NCBI GenBank assembly: GCA_028023455.1
Contig: JAQFVV010006427.1
Span: forward strand, 372,001-436,000
Direction: 5' to 3'
DNA: 64,000 bases
From: Epiperipatus broadwayi
Lineage: Eukaryota; Onychophora; Udeonychophora; Euonychophora; Peripatidae
In this document: positions 1 through 12,570 of the stretch, in pieces
How positions within the stretch are numbered: the first letter of the stretch is position 1
Layout of the letters: every line of letters starts with the position of its first letter
Program-made: the position numbers and the translations under genes
The notes under the pieces: generated by a model
The model's database searches: none
Told to the model about the DNA's origin: nothing
Seen by the model: the letters and a program-made list of their open reading frames with translations, nothing else

Positions 1-785
1 AAGAATATTTGTAATTTAATACTAGTTAAGTTTTCTTTTGTTTTACCAATTCAATTTTCCTCGATAATGCTTACTTTTGTTCTTATTCTCTCTTACAGTT
101 AAATATTAGTTATGTAAAGAAACCTTTAAATATTTTAAATTATTTGCAGAACACAAAGCAATGAATCTGTTTGTGAAATAGTTATTTAAATTGTGCTTTA
201 TTGAGGGGACACGAGTTGATAAATTGAATTAAGTTGGAAAAATAATACCGATGCCCGCAGAATTATAAGTAATTGAAACCGCTTCATTGTTGAAATTATT
301 CATCAGGGATTAATTGGGGAATAGTGGAGATATTTAAAACATTTATAATATCTAAACTACATTATTAAAATATCTCATGTAAAATAAAAGCTTTAGTCTT
401 ATAATTTTTCTTTAAACCTTTTATGTTAATTGTCCGATGATCCAAGCATGCACAAACACTTAACTCATATTATATTGGCACATTTAACTTATTTTAGTTC
501 TTTAAGTAGCCAGGTTATAAAATAATTTATGCATGAGTTGGATATGTTGTTGGTTCATGGTTAGACTCGAAAATAGATGAATAGGGCAGAGGCCATAGTA
601 TTCTTGATTTTTATATCTCGCATATGAGTGGGCTCAAGGTACTTTCACCTAGTATTTGAACTGGGTTAACCAGCATACACATTCAACCGGCACAATATAT
701 ATATATATATTGTGTGTGTGTGGGTTTATTTACTCCATAAAATGAAAATACATAATCAAACACCCATTAACTAAATTTATATTTA
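1..785. other. AT-rich non-coding stretch with a possible SINE remnant
   Basis: No coding potential is visible. Bases 545-690 are less A+T-rich than the surroundings. Read on the minus strand they contain a pol III B-box-like string (AGTTCAAATAC, near 655), so a decayed tRNA-derived SINE is possible but unproven. A dinucleotide microsatellite (TA then TG repeats, about 692-722) follows directly. Confidence 0.3.
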
Positions 786-1077
786 ATATATAGAGTATAT
801 GAGCACAGGATTTCACATGACCCACCCCTCTCCACACTATCTCATAACACTGATACACTTGAACACATATATGTCGAAAAGATAAATAATCACCAATATA
901 CATATTTCATGCTAAACCAGCAATCATCAGTCGGTCCAGATTACCATCTCCACACAGGTATGCTATAAGTGCTCAGATATATATTAAGATAGCCAATCCT
1001 CATACTTTAATGGACAGGCTTCAATCTACTCCACACTCCAACTCTTCAACTGTCCATCCAATTAAAAATCTGATGGT
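786..1077 (+). repeat. 292-bp dispersed repeat, copy 1
   Basis: This segment recurs in the same orientation at 37627-37918. The two align over 292 bp without obvious gaps, with about 22-24 differences by eye (roughly nine bases in ten identical). Both begin with ATATATAG-GTATATGAGCAC-like sequence and end near AATCTGATG. No reading frame or terminal repeats are visible inside. The second copy sits just upstream of a gag-like ORF, so it could be the untranslated leader of a retroelement, but it could also be an independent short element. The identity is read directly from the sequence; the function is unknown. Confidence 0.8.
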
Positions 1078-2446
1078 AGTGAGAGTGAACAAAGGTTGGA
1101 TTGTAAGCTACTCTTACAGTATATATTGAAAAACCATAGAGAATAAAGTAAAATACCAGTCATATCAAGTACAATTGAAACATTCTACCAAAATAATTTC
1201 CTTTACCATTTGCAAAATGTTTCTACTAAATTTTACATGGATCAAGATGATACTTTTTCTAAAAAGAAGAATTCTCCATTAACTTCTACTTTTTCCAAAC
1301 ATATGGAAATTGTTTATATGATTTTTTGTAAAACATAACTAAATGAACACAATGCTAATTTATTTATCCAGTATACATTTTAAATAAATCTTAAAATATC
1401 ATTGATGAATATAATGTTAAATGAATCTATCAGAGATTAAACGTAAATATAATACCATATTTTTATTAAATCTAATTTCTTTTTATAATAATTTATTAGT
1501 CTTGATTATTTATTGTATAATTTTTTTCTTATTATATGCACTTTTAAAATGTCTGTCTCTCTTTTTTATCAAAATATCCAATAGATGAATAAATATTAAA
1601 CACTATATATTTTCTACTCGAGTCAATTCGAAAAATATATTAAATCGCATTTTTATAAGGAGTAAAAAAAATTAAAGGAAAAATATGCCATTAATATTTG
1701 AGAATCTAAAAGCATATCATTTTAAAATTGTAGGTTTTTGCTATATATATATCTTTAAATAAAAACTATTTTATCAAACATATTTTAAGGACGACGAAGG
1801 AAGACAATGTATATGATAAAAAACATAATTCTTTATTTAAAAAAAAAAAACATTCTATCTTATAAATAGATTTCTTTTTGTTTAAATAACAAATACAAAT
1901 AAATTAAGCATATATGAGATTGATAAGAATCGCAAAAAAAAGCTGCACCAGTATAAAAGTAAACTTTGGAATGTTTTAAAAATAAATAATGGAAAAACAA
2001 CACATGAATTGAATTTTCATAAGCACTACATTCAGTAAATAGTGAAGCTGGATGGAATAAAGTAAACTTTTGAAAAACGAATAATGTTTTCATTATGAAT
2101 GGCAAGGTTGATTTAAGGTTTATATAAACAATATGAACAAAAGATGTATTTCAAAAAAATAAAGAACATATCCTCTTTTTTGAACTTATATACAAAACAA
2201 AATAACAGAAAACTTAATAAAGTCAAATAGTGACTCATCATCATAATCATCAAAAACCATGGACTCATCAAACATAGATCACATAATGTCTTCTTCATCA
2301 ACTCTCTCCAGTTTTTCTTTAATGTCATTTGTTCATATTCTACAAAAATCTTTTTTTGTTTGTAGTTTGTTTTTAGTTGTTGTTTTTTTTTTTTTGCCAA
2401 AACCCAGAGTTTACAGTTCCACCCACCATTCTTTTGATATATATGG
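1078..2446. other. AT-rich stretch, nothing recognised
   Basis: Contains homopolymer A and T runs and short open frames that I attribute to chance. The end of this stretch (about 2380-2446) may be the untranslated 3' tail of the minus-strand LINE that follows. Confidence 0.4.
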
Positions 2447-4320
2447 TCAAAATTTTCTCTTAAAATTTTTTGCTTCTAATTTTTTTTTGGTATAATTATT
2501 CCCTAATAAACTTTCTGCATTTATTTTATTTTCAATAACTTTCTGAACCATGTCATTCAATATCCAATTTTTTTTCATTGAATATTTAGTTATTAACCCA
2601 TGTTTCATGATTGTATGATATATTAGTAAATATGTATGTGTGCAGTCTATATTACTTGATTTATACCATAATGTTTTATTTTTTCCAAATCTTGTCAATA
2701 GATTATAATCATGTTCTTGCTCTCTGGCTATTTTTAATTTTTTCTCTTCATTATAAATATATAATTAATAAAATAATTTTCTTGCTTGGAAGCTCATAAG
2801 ATGTCCAATCATTAAGGTGTGCCATAACTGGAATCAATCCAAAAAAGACCTTGCTTCCATAGTTTCATATTCTACGACTGCACTAAAATTACATGGCTTA
2901 TTATAATCAATATATAATTTGATGCTTTATTGCTTGAGAATTTATAAAAAGTTTAAGCATTAGAAGTAACAAAACTGAAACTATGATAAATAGACTTTCA
3001 GCTCCATTCAACAGGATCATTAGAGATATTAATTTACAAGATACAGAAAGGTTTCTGATTGTCAATTATGCATCACACTTTTATCTTCATTTCTTTGTGT
3101 TAGCAGTAGTGGCATTATTTTGCCATATTTAGGTAATAGACCATATTCCTTTGTTTTATTATTTAAAATTTATAATAAAAATTTCAGTGTTTTTATCTCC
3201 AATGTTTTATAAATAATCTGCACATCTTAAATTATCAATTCTCACTTTATGCAATGATTTTACTTTTGCATTTTTTTTATCTTATTCTTTATTCTTAGAA
3301 GATATTAATAAATAAGATGTTTGATGATATTATATTTCTTTGTCTTATGTCTTTTCCAAAACATTAATTAGTTTATTATCTATTCCATATGATTCTAGTA
3401 TTGTGTATATTATTTTTTGATCATTGTTTGGTAAAAGCCTTTTGAAAACAGGATAGAAATTCAGATTATTTCTTCTGGCTTTCAGAATAAAGAGATGGGA
3501 TAATAATATATGTTATATGGTTTTCATGCCTTTACTTACATTTAACTTATTCAATAATTAAGAGTTCTTCCATATATGCATTAAACCTTTTATTTAAAAT
3601 AACCACTATGATTTTTTAAAAATCTATTAAATGCAATGGTTTTGTGATTTTCATATTTCTTTCTTTTTTTGTAGAGTGGTACAATCAATGATGTTTTTAT
3701 GCGTTAGATATTGTTCAGTTTTTCTATGTAATATTATACAGCCTGTTATTTTTCAAAATAAAATATCTGCTCCAACTATTCTTATATTTTCCAGGTTTTT
3801 ATTCATTCATCTTTTAATTTCTTTCAACAAAATATCACCTTCAATATTATAAAGTAATCATTTCTTTGAAGTTTTATTCCTGTTAGTTAACATTTTTTAT
3901 ATTCATTTGTTATTATCCTCTGCTTTGGTTGTCATTTTGATATGACATTTTTTTACTATTATTTCATACATTTATTGCTATTTGATTATACAGTGAACTT
4001 CTAACATGTATATGAACATTTTTCAAACTTATTTGTTATTATCATCTACTTTGGTTGTCATTTTGATATGGTATTTTTACTAATATTTCATACATTTATT
4101 GATATTTGATTATACAGTGAACTTTTAACATTTTTGCATATCTTTTTGATTACATTTTTTAAGTTATTGCTCAATGTAATTTTATACTGCTGTTCTTTGA
4201 ATACTTGTCATTGGCTTTTCAGCATTTACCTTTTTGAGACCAATTTTGATATTTTTTTTTGTAGTCCAATGACTTTTTTATTGATTTGGTGATTGAATGA
4301 CAGTCTTTTTATGGCACTTT
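2447..4320 (-). pseudogene. RTE-type LINE reverse transcriptase, degenerate
   Basis: Broken copy of a non-LTR retrotransposon of the RTE clade, the type often annotated in invertebrates as endonuclease-reverse transcriptase. The minus strand reads in order: a linker region (about 4300-4150); the start of the reverse transcriptase with LLKEIKR and VGAD in place of the usual KAAGADGIP (about 3870-3780); IIDCTTLQKKKEI in place of the usual SIIVPLxKKGD (about 3690); LESYGIDNKLINVLEKT, matching the palm helix of RTE proteins (about 3400-3345); and an 83-codon open frame (2447-2698) where the C-terminal domain should lie. Stops and frameshifts are frequent, so the copy is dead. The RT assignment is good; the C-terminal frame assignment is weak. 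The endonuclease end is not seen, so the copy is 5'-truncated or too decayed there. Confidence 0.65.
3907..4140. repeat. Tandem duplication, two units of about 124 bp
   Basis: TTTGTTATTATC is followed by near-identical sequence at 3907 and again at about 4031. Both units contain the same TTGGTTGTCATTTTGATATG and GATTATACAGTGAAC strings. It lies inside the RTE linker region and is a local duplication in an already dead copy. Confidence 0.75.
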
Positions 4321-4439
4321 ACAAGTAGTATGCATTAGTGAACTAAATAGTATCCACATGGAAACAAATTTCATCTAGATGATTTCCTGATTAAAAACAT
4401 CAAAATATGAAATTACTCAATACAATTTTTAATTAGAAC

Positions 4440-6970
4440 TATATTATGAAGGACTACTGCACAAGAACTATAAAAGTGAGAATCCTAGACTCTTGAAATA
4501 GAAAAATGAATATAGGTTGGTGGAAATTATGGAACACTTCATGTGTCAACTATACCTTCTATAGAGTGGTATTCCCATCTATGAACACACTTAACATTGA
4601 GGTATATCAAAAACAAAGACCATCTACAAATTAATTGTTCAGAGACCACCATTCTTCTAATAATGCATATATTGTTAAAATTCCTCAATTTACATTGATC
4701 ATTAATAGAATAAACATGATTTAGATATTTCTGTTCAAACCATTTTGTAAAACAAATAACTTACATTGAAGATAGTTCAATAATATTGCATTCATAATTT
4801 GTATAGATACTTTTTATTTATACAATGTTTATAAGCCTTCTAATACAAATTGACCCAATCCTATTCTTCTAGATCTTCCTTCATCTTCTGTATTTATAGA
4901 TTTCAATTCTTATAGTGATCTTTGGGGATATGTAAATGAATATAAAGCAGTTTGTCAGCATATAAAATGGATGAATTTTGGTAATATGCACTTACTTTAC
5001 AGTACTAAGCAAAATGGTACATTACATTCTGACAAATATAGAACAAAAATATCTCCTGATGTATGTTTTTTTTTTCAACAAAAATGGTTTAGCACTATCT
5101 AAGGGATTAGTAATATTGATTAATTTTTCCAGTAGTCAATATAAATCAAGACTAATCATGATTTGAATCCATATTATAATAATTGAAAGTTGTTCCAATA
5201 TGCAATTTGAAGTAGGTTAACTGGAGTTGATATAATAGATGTTTTTAAAAATACAATAGAATCTTCACAATTCTTTCTTGCTGTAATAATTTTAACAAAC
5301 TCATAGCAGTTTCAAAGAATCTCTTATTGTTATCAAAATGAATTCATTCTATGTTGAAACAAAACTAGCAATAATCTTTATAGCCAATTTTTGTCTACCA
5401 GTAATCCAGAAATTGATGATGTATTATGATGCAAGAAAAAAAAGAGAGACCACAGAGAAATAAAACTTTAGAAGATATAATCATAAGACTTAGTCATTAG
5501 TATAAAAACTTGATGAATGCAAAAGTACTTTTAAAAGAAGTACTAAGTTATTGCTAATGAAGTTTACAATCTTATATGTGAGTTTTTTAAACCCAAGAAT
5601 GGCGAACAAAAAAATCATTAGAACAAAATTTCAGGTTTTTGTTTACTATATTTGATAAACTTGAATGTGCCTTGAATTATTTTAAACTGGGAAAGGCTCC
5701 AAGACCATATAGTATATTTCCAGAGTTTCTGAAACATTTAAATCTTAAAATAAGAGTATAGTTAAGAAAACTATTCAGTAACATCATACATACAGAAACT
5801 ACTTCAAAAATTTGGCATGAAAGTATAGCAGTCTTAAAAACAAGGAAATCTGAAAATAATGGAAATCATATTAGCAAGAATTTTTCTAATAAGAGCCATC
5901 TATCTAACAAAGAGTCTGATTTTAGCCAGGCAAGAAGTTGCTATTAACATTTTTTATCTTTTGACAATTCACATTGAAAAAAAAGCTTTAAAACTAAATT
6001 AAAAACTGATGTGAATTTTATTTATCTAATCTCTGCTTATGGCTATGATCTAAAAATTTCTAAAAATTTTAAATTCAGCAGAACCATTAATTTACTTGAC
6101 AAAATGTTCTCCAACGAAAAAATTCAAGTGATACAAAATGATAATCAAAGTAAATACAAAATTTTGCAGCAAGATATTTTTCATATGTCTGTTCTTTTAT
6201 CTATTTTATTTTATATACTTATCAGAGGTATTTCCAAAACTGAATACAAGAAATTCATTTATGTTAATACATATCACTTTGACTTTTCAAAAGAGATCTT
6301 ATCCTATAATTAAAAAAAAATCTCTCAATAAAAATATAAAAAAGATTTTAAAGAGTTTGAAATCTTTCCCTGAAATCGAAAAGTCCCCCAATAAGGATAT
6401 AAAAACCAGATTGAGGTTTTAGTTCTAATTCAATGAAGACAATATGTTCAATTTTTTTTTTATCTAAACAAGAGTGAATCATCTCAGACTGAAATGGAGT
6501 TCTATACCAATTTTACTCAGAAATAATTTTGGATCAAATCATAACTTATTTTGCTCAGACTGAAAAGAGTTCTATCCAATGTTATAGGATAATCTTGGAT
6601 CATAACATAACTCATTTAGTTAGGTTAGATCAAAAACTGATTTCTAGAAATAATCTTCTTCGAAAACTAGCTGCACTATTTGGGGTTCTGATGCAAATAT
6701 ATTAAGGACAGTTTCTTTAGCACTAGCATATTTTACTGAATGATAATATATCCCTATTTGAAGCAAAAGTTCCCATCACTAAATATTACTGATACAATCA
6801 AGAATACTCTTTCATGATGGCTTCCTGATTATTCACATATTCCTCTTTTAGATATTAAAAGAGAAGTTACTTCACAAAAAATCTTTAAAATCTGTTGAAC
6901 AAATCAGATTTCCAATAATTCAAATATAGATTCATCATCTAAGCCTTGTCTCAAGCTGTGATTCCTTTTT
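4440..6970 (+). pseudogene. Jockey-like LINE: endonuclease plus reverse transcriptase remnant
   Basis: Fossil of a non-LTR retrotransposon. The plus strand shows, in order: an APE-type endonuclease end (4855-5160) with VFIDFNSYSDLWGY where the family has IGDFNSHS, then TLHSDKYRTKISPDVCF; an RT entry with GKAPRPYSIFPEFLKHL (5687-5740) and KLFSNIIHTETTSKIWHES; SRTINLLDKMFSNEKIQVIQ (from about 6078); an RT motif B remnant HMSVLLSILFYILI (6182-6222) corresponding to QGSVLSPLLFN; then, after a frameshift, KKFIYVNTYH in the position of the YADD box, so the catalytic Asp pair is lost. Decayed C-terminal blocks (for example ASxLFTYSS and KRSYFTK, near 6830-6880) correspond to the WLP...LSHI...RR tail. 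The order and spacing match a full-length Jockey-superfamily ORF2, but many stops and shifts make it inactive. The clade (Jockey versus a close relative) is inferred from motif resemblance only. Confidence 0.75.
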
Positions 6971-8245
6971 GAATTATAAACTAATGTGACGACCACGTAA
7001 AGTCTTCGACACACATATATATTTATTAATAAAATTAGAAAGTAATAAAGGTGAAATAAATTAGTTAATAATTTTTTTTAAAAAAAAAGAAGGAAGGGAA
7101 AGAAATTAAAATTCTAATGTCAAAATTACTGTGGTTTTTGTAATAGTAAGAGAAGGGGAGGGGGCTGCATAAATAGAGATATGCGACTCTTTCTCTCTTG
7201 TAAGAAATGCTAGAAAGTTATTTTTGTTTATTGTGGGAGAGGGGAAGTGGATGCATAAAAAAAAAATGCGTTTCTTCTCTCTTTTAAAAAAATATATTAT
7301 AACAAATTAAAATAAATGTAAAACGTAAATGTGAAAGAAAAATGAATGAAATGCAAACTTTAAATAAAATAAATGTAATATGTGATATATAAAAAGAAAC
7401 AATATGGCCGTAGGTGTGAAAGTCTGTTGGACAAAGTAAATTCCACGGACAAAGAAATGTTATCAACGGAAGATCTTTGCCTGATCTGTTAAATTAATTG
7501 GGACTTACATTCCAGCCACTAATTAAATAAAGAAACATAATGATAAGAATTGGTTGGAAATCTAAGTCTTAATTAAAAAATTTTAAAAACAACGAACAAA
7601 GAAAGAGATTAATAAAATTACAAGTTTTGTCCGGCATTGCTAGTAGAGACTTTAGAGAAGCAACAGCTAAAAGAAAATGGAAGAAGTGCGTGGCTAGTGG
7701 CGTTAAAGGGACGTGGGTTCGGATTCAAGCTGTCTCATCACTGACTCACAATGTAAGATATTTGCCTGACCTGCTAGAGGGACCGCCGCTTCTGTAGCTG
7801 TCAATTGAAACTCAACCTAAAGAATCAACCAGCAAACTGGATGAAAATAACCCCACAAACTGAGGAAGTTAATCAAGAGCGCTCGGGAGAAATACCCATG
7901 GGACAATTACAACAAAGCCTAGGTAAAAGCATGCATGCATTTTCATTTATCTACTATTCATAACTAAATATAAAATCCATGATTTGATAGAATAGAACTC
8001 TATCAACAGGACGTTAAGAACTTTTATATCTGATCTATTTGCATATATTTATTATAGCCATGTATTTATAAGTGTGTGTTTTTATTATTATAATGTAATT
8101 TTTTATATAAAGTGTAAATATTATTATTAAACATATTTGTCATTAAATTTCGTATCCTTGCTTTATTCTCCTATCACCAAGCTACGACAGGGGGGAAACT
8201 GTAAGTAGTGATTAAAGGGGCATACTGATTTGTTTAAGATATTCA
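6971..8245. other. Unresolved stretch with a possible SINE head
   Basis: Bases 7150-7290 hold two imperfect copies of a roughly 90-bp unit (purine-rich GAGA-GGGGA, then GCATAAA, then TTCTCTCTT). Bases 7680-7960 are GC-richer. They carry TGGCTAGTGG (7688) and, about 30 bases on, GGGTTCGGATTC (from about 7712), resembling pol III A and B boxes of a tRNA-derived SINE. No reading frame is recognised. The SINE reading is tentative. Confidence 0.3.
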
Positions 8246-8670
8246 TGTGCTGCTTGTTCGTGCGAAATCCCAATTCTAAAAAATAAATAGCAAGCGCTGG
8301 ACATTCGTTAAGTTTCTTTGAAATAGTTTGCGTTGTTCAGCAGCCGAGGGTATCTTGGTCGGGAAGAATAATGCCAAGATAATATGTACATATTGCCTTG
8401 GGGTTCGATCAAGGGTATAGATATGAAATTAAGTTTGTATCTGTATTAGCTCTCTGCTTGTATTGTAACGGCGTTGGTTAAAATAATAAATAAGATAATA
8501 AAGAATCTAAGTTGTAAACAATAAATGGATAGAAATAAAAGTTATGAAAAGAATAAATGGATATAATAAATAAGTATAATATAGAATAAAATAATCATCT
8601 AAAATATAATTGAAAGTATTAAAGATTTAAATCAAATCAAGCAACCGTACGAATAACCATTTCCGTTATA
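8246..8670 (+). repeat. 5' LTR, 425 bp
   Basis: Begins TGTGCTGCTTG and ends CCATTTCCGTTATA. It matches 12571-12983 almost base for base over the first 340 bases. The copies diverge by substitutions and a short indel between about 8595 and 8640. Confidence 0.9.
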
Positions 8671-8672
8671 AT

Positions 8673-8688
8673 TGGGGGAGTCCGGGAT
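8673..8688 (+). other. Primer-binding site, tRNA-Pro-like
   Basis: TGGGGG then AG then TCCGGGAT. This equals the complement of the animal tRNA-Pro 3' end (TGGGGGCTCGTCCGGGAT, the site used by murine leukaemia virus) with the central CTCG replaced by AG. It starts two bases after the LTR, which is the expected position. Confidence 0.6.
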
Positions 8689-9078
8689 ATATTGTCACGT
8701 TTACAAGTTCAGCCCATTTGAATTCGAGTATAACAAAATTAATAGTTTATTCAATAATTAATAAACAAATCAAAAAATAGCTTGGTGGTAGACAAAGCAA
8801 GAAATAAAATAAATAATAGAGTGTAAAAGGAGAGAAAGAGAACATAATATAACGTGGGAAGTTAGGTTGTAAATTGGAGACAGTTGCGGAGGGGTCTTGA
8901 AGGCAGGCGTGGGTGAGTGATGATTAGTGAGTGAGACGGGGAGAGCCGAACAAACGTACCTAGTGTCCGTGAAATATAAAGTTAGTAAAGTAATATAATC
9001 CTATAAGGATAAGGTTAGATAGTAAAGCTGTAGAATAAAATATAAGTAATTAATTAGTGTGTGTGTTAAATAAATTTG

Positions 9079-10162
9079 ATGCACACCAGATCAAAAATAA
9101 CAATGGACGCTCTAGTGGGCGAAATAGGAAAACCCTCCGAAGAACTAATGGAACCGTCTGGAGAAATAGCTAGTGACGGAGATATAGAAATTAGAAAGGG
9201 AATGGAGACAGTGGTTAATGATAAAAATAAAATAGAAAGCTATAATATAAGGGATATGTTCATGAAATTAATGGAAGGCCAGCAAAGGTTGTTTATGGAA
9301 ATGAGGGAAATAGGGGAAAGAAATAGTAGGAAGATAGAAGAGTTGGGCGAATGACACAGTAAGGATTTTAGCCAAAAAATTGAAGAAGTGAAGGAAAAAT
9401 GTGAACAAACCTCAGACCAAATGAAGGTTGCAAATGAAAGGCTGGATCACCAGGAGGAACTACTGGAGAAAATAGAGCAAGGGGAGGAAATTGAAGGAAT
9501 AAAAAATGAAAACAGAAAGGTTATAGAAAGCATACAACTAGAGGTGACTCAGTTAGCAGGAACAGTTGAGAAGCTAAAAGTAAAGGTAGGGGAAGGGGAG
9601 AATATGACAGAAGTAGCCAAGACTAATAATAAAGAGCCGAGAGGTGTGAGCGAACGCAAACAGTGGAAATAACCCAGTGAATCCTGCTACAGTGAACCAG
9701 TTTGTAAAAATTTGGGTCTTCTCTGGTTACGTTGGGGAAAGCCCAATAGAGCATTTTGGCAGCCTAGAGAGGTATTTTGCGGTAAAACGGCTGAGTGCCG
9801 AGTTGCTGAATGCGTTTGACAGCACTAGGCCTAATTACAAGGCGGAGGATTGGGGATTTAAACCCCAGCCCAACGATCCACACATAGGAAAGATGCAATT
9901 GAATCCTCACCACGATTATTGGGAAGGAAACCAGGCATTTCCTGATAGAACAGATAGCGCTAAATTGTCCGAACAGATCGGAAGAGGTTCAAATATAAAT
10001 TACCCAGATGAGCAAGCCGACTCTAGTGGACATCGGAACATTGCTCCAGTTCCAAGCGAAAGTGGAAATATGTATGGTAAAAGGCATAAGAAACCTCCAG
10101 ACAAAGAAAATAAACGGACGGATAGGTCGGTTCGATCAAACAATAACGGCTTGGGATCATGA
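9079..10162 (+). pseudogene. Gag-like protein, broken by a stop and a frameshift
   Basis: The likely start is the ATG at 9079 (MHTRSK, a start typical of gypsy-type Gag). The first part runs to 9672 in one frame, interrupted only by an in-frame TGA at 9352-9354. It is rich in Glu, Lys and Met and looks like a long coiled coil (about residues 50-150), as in many Ty3/gypsy Gag N-termini. After a stop at 9670-9672 homology continues in the next frame to 10162, with FSGYVGESPIEHFGSLERYF resembling the capsid entry (FxG...PxxFxxxLERYF). It then passes directly into an Asn/Pro/Asp-rich tail, so most of the capsid and any CCHC zinc knuckle are missing. Role in the family: structural particle protein. 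This copy cannot make a normal Gag. Confidence 0.6.
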
Positions 10163-12558
10163 GAAATAATTTTTTTTTTAAACGTATGACAGTTGGGGCA
10201 AATCGTCTCATGACAAATAATTAAAGTCACTATGATAAACAAAAAAAAAAGGAGTAGTGTTCACGGAGGGAAATTAATGATAGACTTTTTTCATGTGTAT
10301 AATAGACTTAATGCATATTTATGTGCAGTCAAGCACAGCAAGATCAATGTAAATAAAAGTAATAACAAAAAAAAAAGAAAAAAAATCTATAAATAGTTTA
10401 TTCGTATCACAATCTGTCAGTTATAAATGCAGATATAATTGACAAATAAATAAAGGTAAAAATAAAATAAGAATCGTTTAGGCTCATTAAAGAGCCATTT
10501 AATAACTAATAAAATAAATAAATGAATAGTTTTTTTTTTGATCATTTTTTTTAAGCAACTTTACTGATATGTAATGAGCACAGACGTTTGTTACATTGTT
10601 TTTTTTTATATTTATTAAACATGAAAGTAAATTAAAAAGTTCGCATTTAAAAATTTTCTTTAAGAATTAAAAATTGAAATTAAATATCATCTTAAACTCG
10701 TATATATTAAATCGCACAGATAAAAAAAATTATTAAAATAAAACTGTATTAAAAATAGAAAAGGTATTTTAAAAACAAAAACTTAAAAAGATTTAGAGAT
10801 AAAAATATATCTTTGATTTGGAAAACAGGTTAATTAATCAGAAATGGAAATGATTGTTAATTAGTTAAATGTAAACCAGCCTTGGGCATTTAAATGTAAA
10901 AACATCGGTCAGATAGGAAAACAATAGAAACAAATAGCCAATGAAAGAAATCCATCGGGAAATCAGACCTCAGCGAAAGGATCATCACATCGATGACATA
11001 ATGCCAAGTCAATCCTTCGAATACGTATAAAAGGAAAATTTGGAAATTATTAATTAGTGACTGGAAATTGATTATTACGATGTGACTATATGTAGTAGTA
11101 TGGAATTGGAGGTGAAGGAATTGACAGACGCACTGTCAATTCTTTCAGCTGTTAAAGAAAGGAGAAATGAACTATCGTTTCCTACATTGAGGCCAATTAA
11201 ACTAAAAAAACCTCCGAATGAATAAATAAAACAATGGCTAAATGGATACCAATCTTAGGACGGCGTGAGAATTCACGTTCATGGCAACGGATAAAGATGA
11301 ACTGTTTTAAACCGTAAGAACTTTATAAATAATGAACATTAAATTAAAATTTTCTATATTTAAATGATTGCAATATGATCCTATCTGACCAAACTAAATT
11401 CTTTATTAATAGTGTTATTTGATGTTTTTTTTTCTTATTTATGTAAAATCATTTCCATTTATTTATTTTTTATTCTTTAAGTTTTTATCATGATTTTTTT
11501 GTTTTTCGTTAAATTAATTATATAAATGTTAAACTTAAGTCGGGCGTGAATGGCTGTATAGATTTGTAAAGTTATATTAGGGGAGGGTAATCTTAGGTTA
11601 TTTGTGTCATTGTTAGATTGGGTCGGTGGATTGGATATATTGATGTAGTTAGTAGATGTAGTCGGAGATTCGCTACTGGCAGAATCGCTTCATATGCCGC
11701 ACTCTCCCATTTTGCCTATGGAAGGAATTATAAGACGCAGAATGCAGTTCCTTTCTATGGAGTTTTTTTTTTTTATTGTTCTTCCCGTTAGATAGAAGTA
11801 ATATTTCTATCTAATGAAAGTCAATATCTTCTCTTAATCTTTTTGGTGCTGCAGTATTCCGTATTACATTGAATACATCGATGTATCAGATGAATTGATG
11901 CTGGTTTGACTGCGAAGTTTAGCCTAAGATTAAATAGGGATTGAATGTTTATTTTCAAAAGCAAATTTATGTGGTCTATTCATACTTGACCCTAAATAAA
12001 AATGCATTAAATTTAAGTTGTTTATAGACGCTTGCATGGATTGTTTATCGGTTAACTATATTTGCGTTTTCATATTTGATCAAAATATATAGACATTCGA
12101 TAAATAATGATACCTTACGGTGAGTATCTAAAATGTATTTATTCGGATGTCTTTTAAGTTATTGGTGACAATGCAAGTATCTTATGGTGAATACTATTGG
12201 GTTACTTATAAATTTCCCTCTGCAATTGTCGGTACCAATGATTTTATATTTTGATCATTTATGTTTATTTTGGGATGTTTTTAACCATTGTAATCTATGT
12301 AACAGATCTATAATCAACGTTATTAAAACAATTTTTTTTTTTTATAATTCCATCTGTGCGAACTTAATTAAAATGTAAAATTATAATATAATAGTAATTA
12401 AATGTAAATTAAAGTAAAGTTAAAAATAATGTTAAATGTTAAAATGTAAACTGATACTAAAACAATTTTAAATCTTATATATATATGTGCGTAAATAAAT
12501 TTGTAGCATAACGGAAATGGTAAATCTGCACTAGGTAATTAATTCCTTATATTAGATT
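10163..12558. other. Internal non-coding part of the LTR element
   Basis: No pol motifs are found. A short frame at 11101-11225 (MELEVKELTDALSIL...) is open for 41 codons but not recognised. A second purine tract like the PPT (AGGGGAGGGTAA) occurs at 11579-11590, followed by a GC-richer segment to about 11930. That could mark the remains of another element. A 10-bp stem (TTAGATAGAA / TTCTATCTAA) lies at 11788-11814. Confidence 0.5.
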
Positions 12559-12570
12559 AAGGGAGGGTAA
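12559..12570 (+). other. Polypurine tract
   Basis: AAGGGAGGGTAA directly precedes the 3' LTR, where plus-strand DNA synthesis is primed in LTR elements. Confidence 0.7.

Noticed and set aside
6984-8188. Possible solo LTR (TGTGACGACC ... CTACGACA)
   Set aside because: Begins TG and ends CA, but no second copy exists in the window, flanking bases do not repeat, and the purine run after the end is on the wrong side for a primer site.
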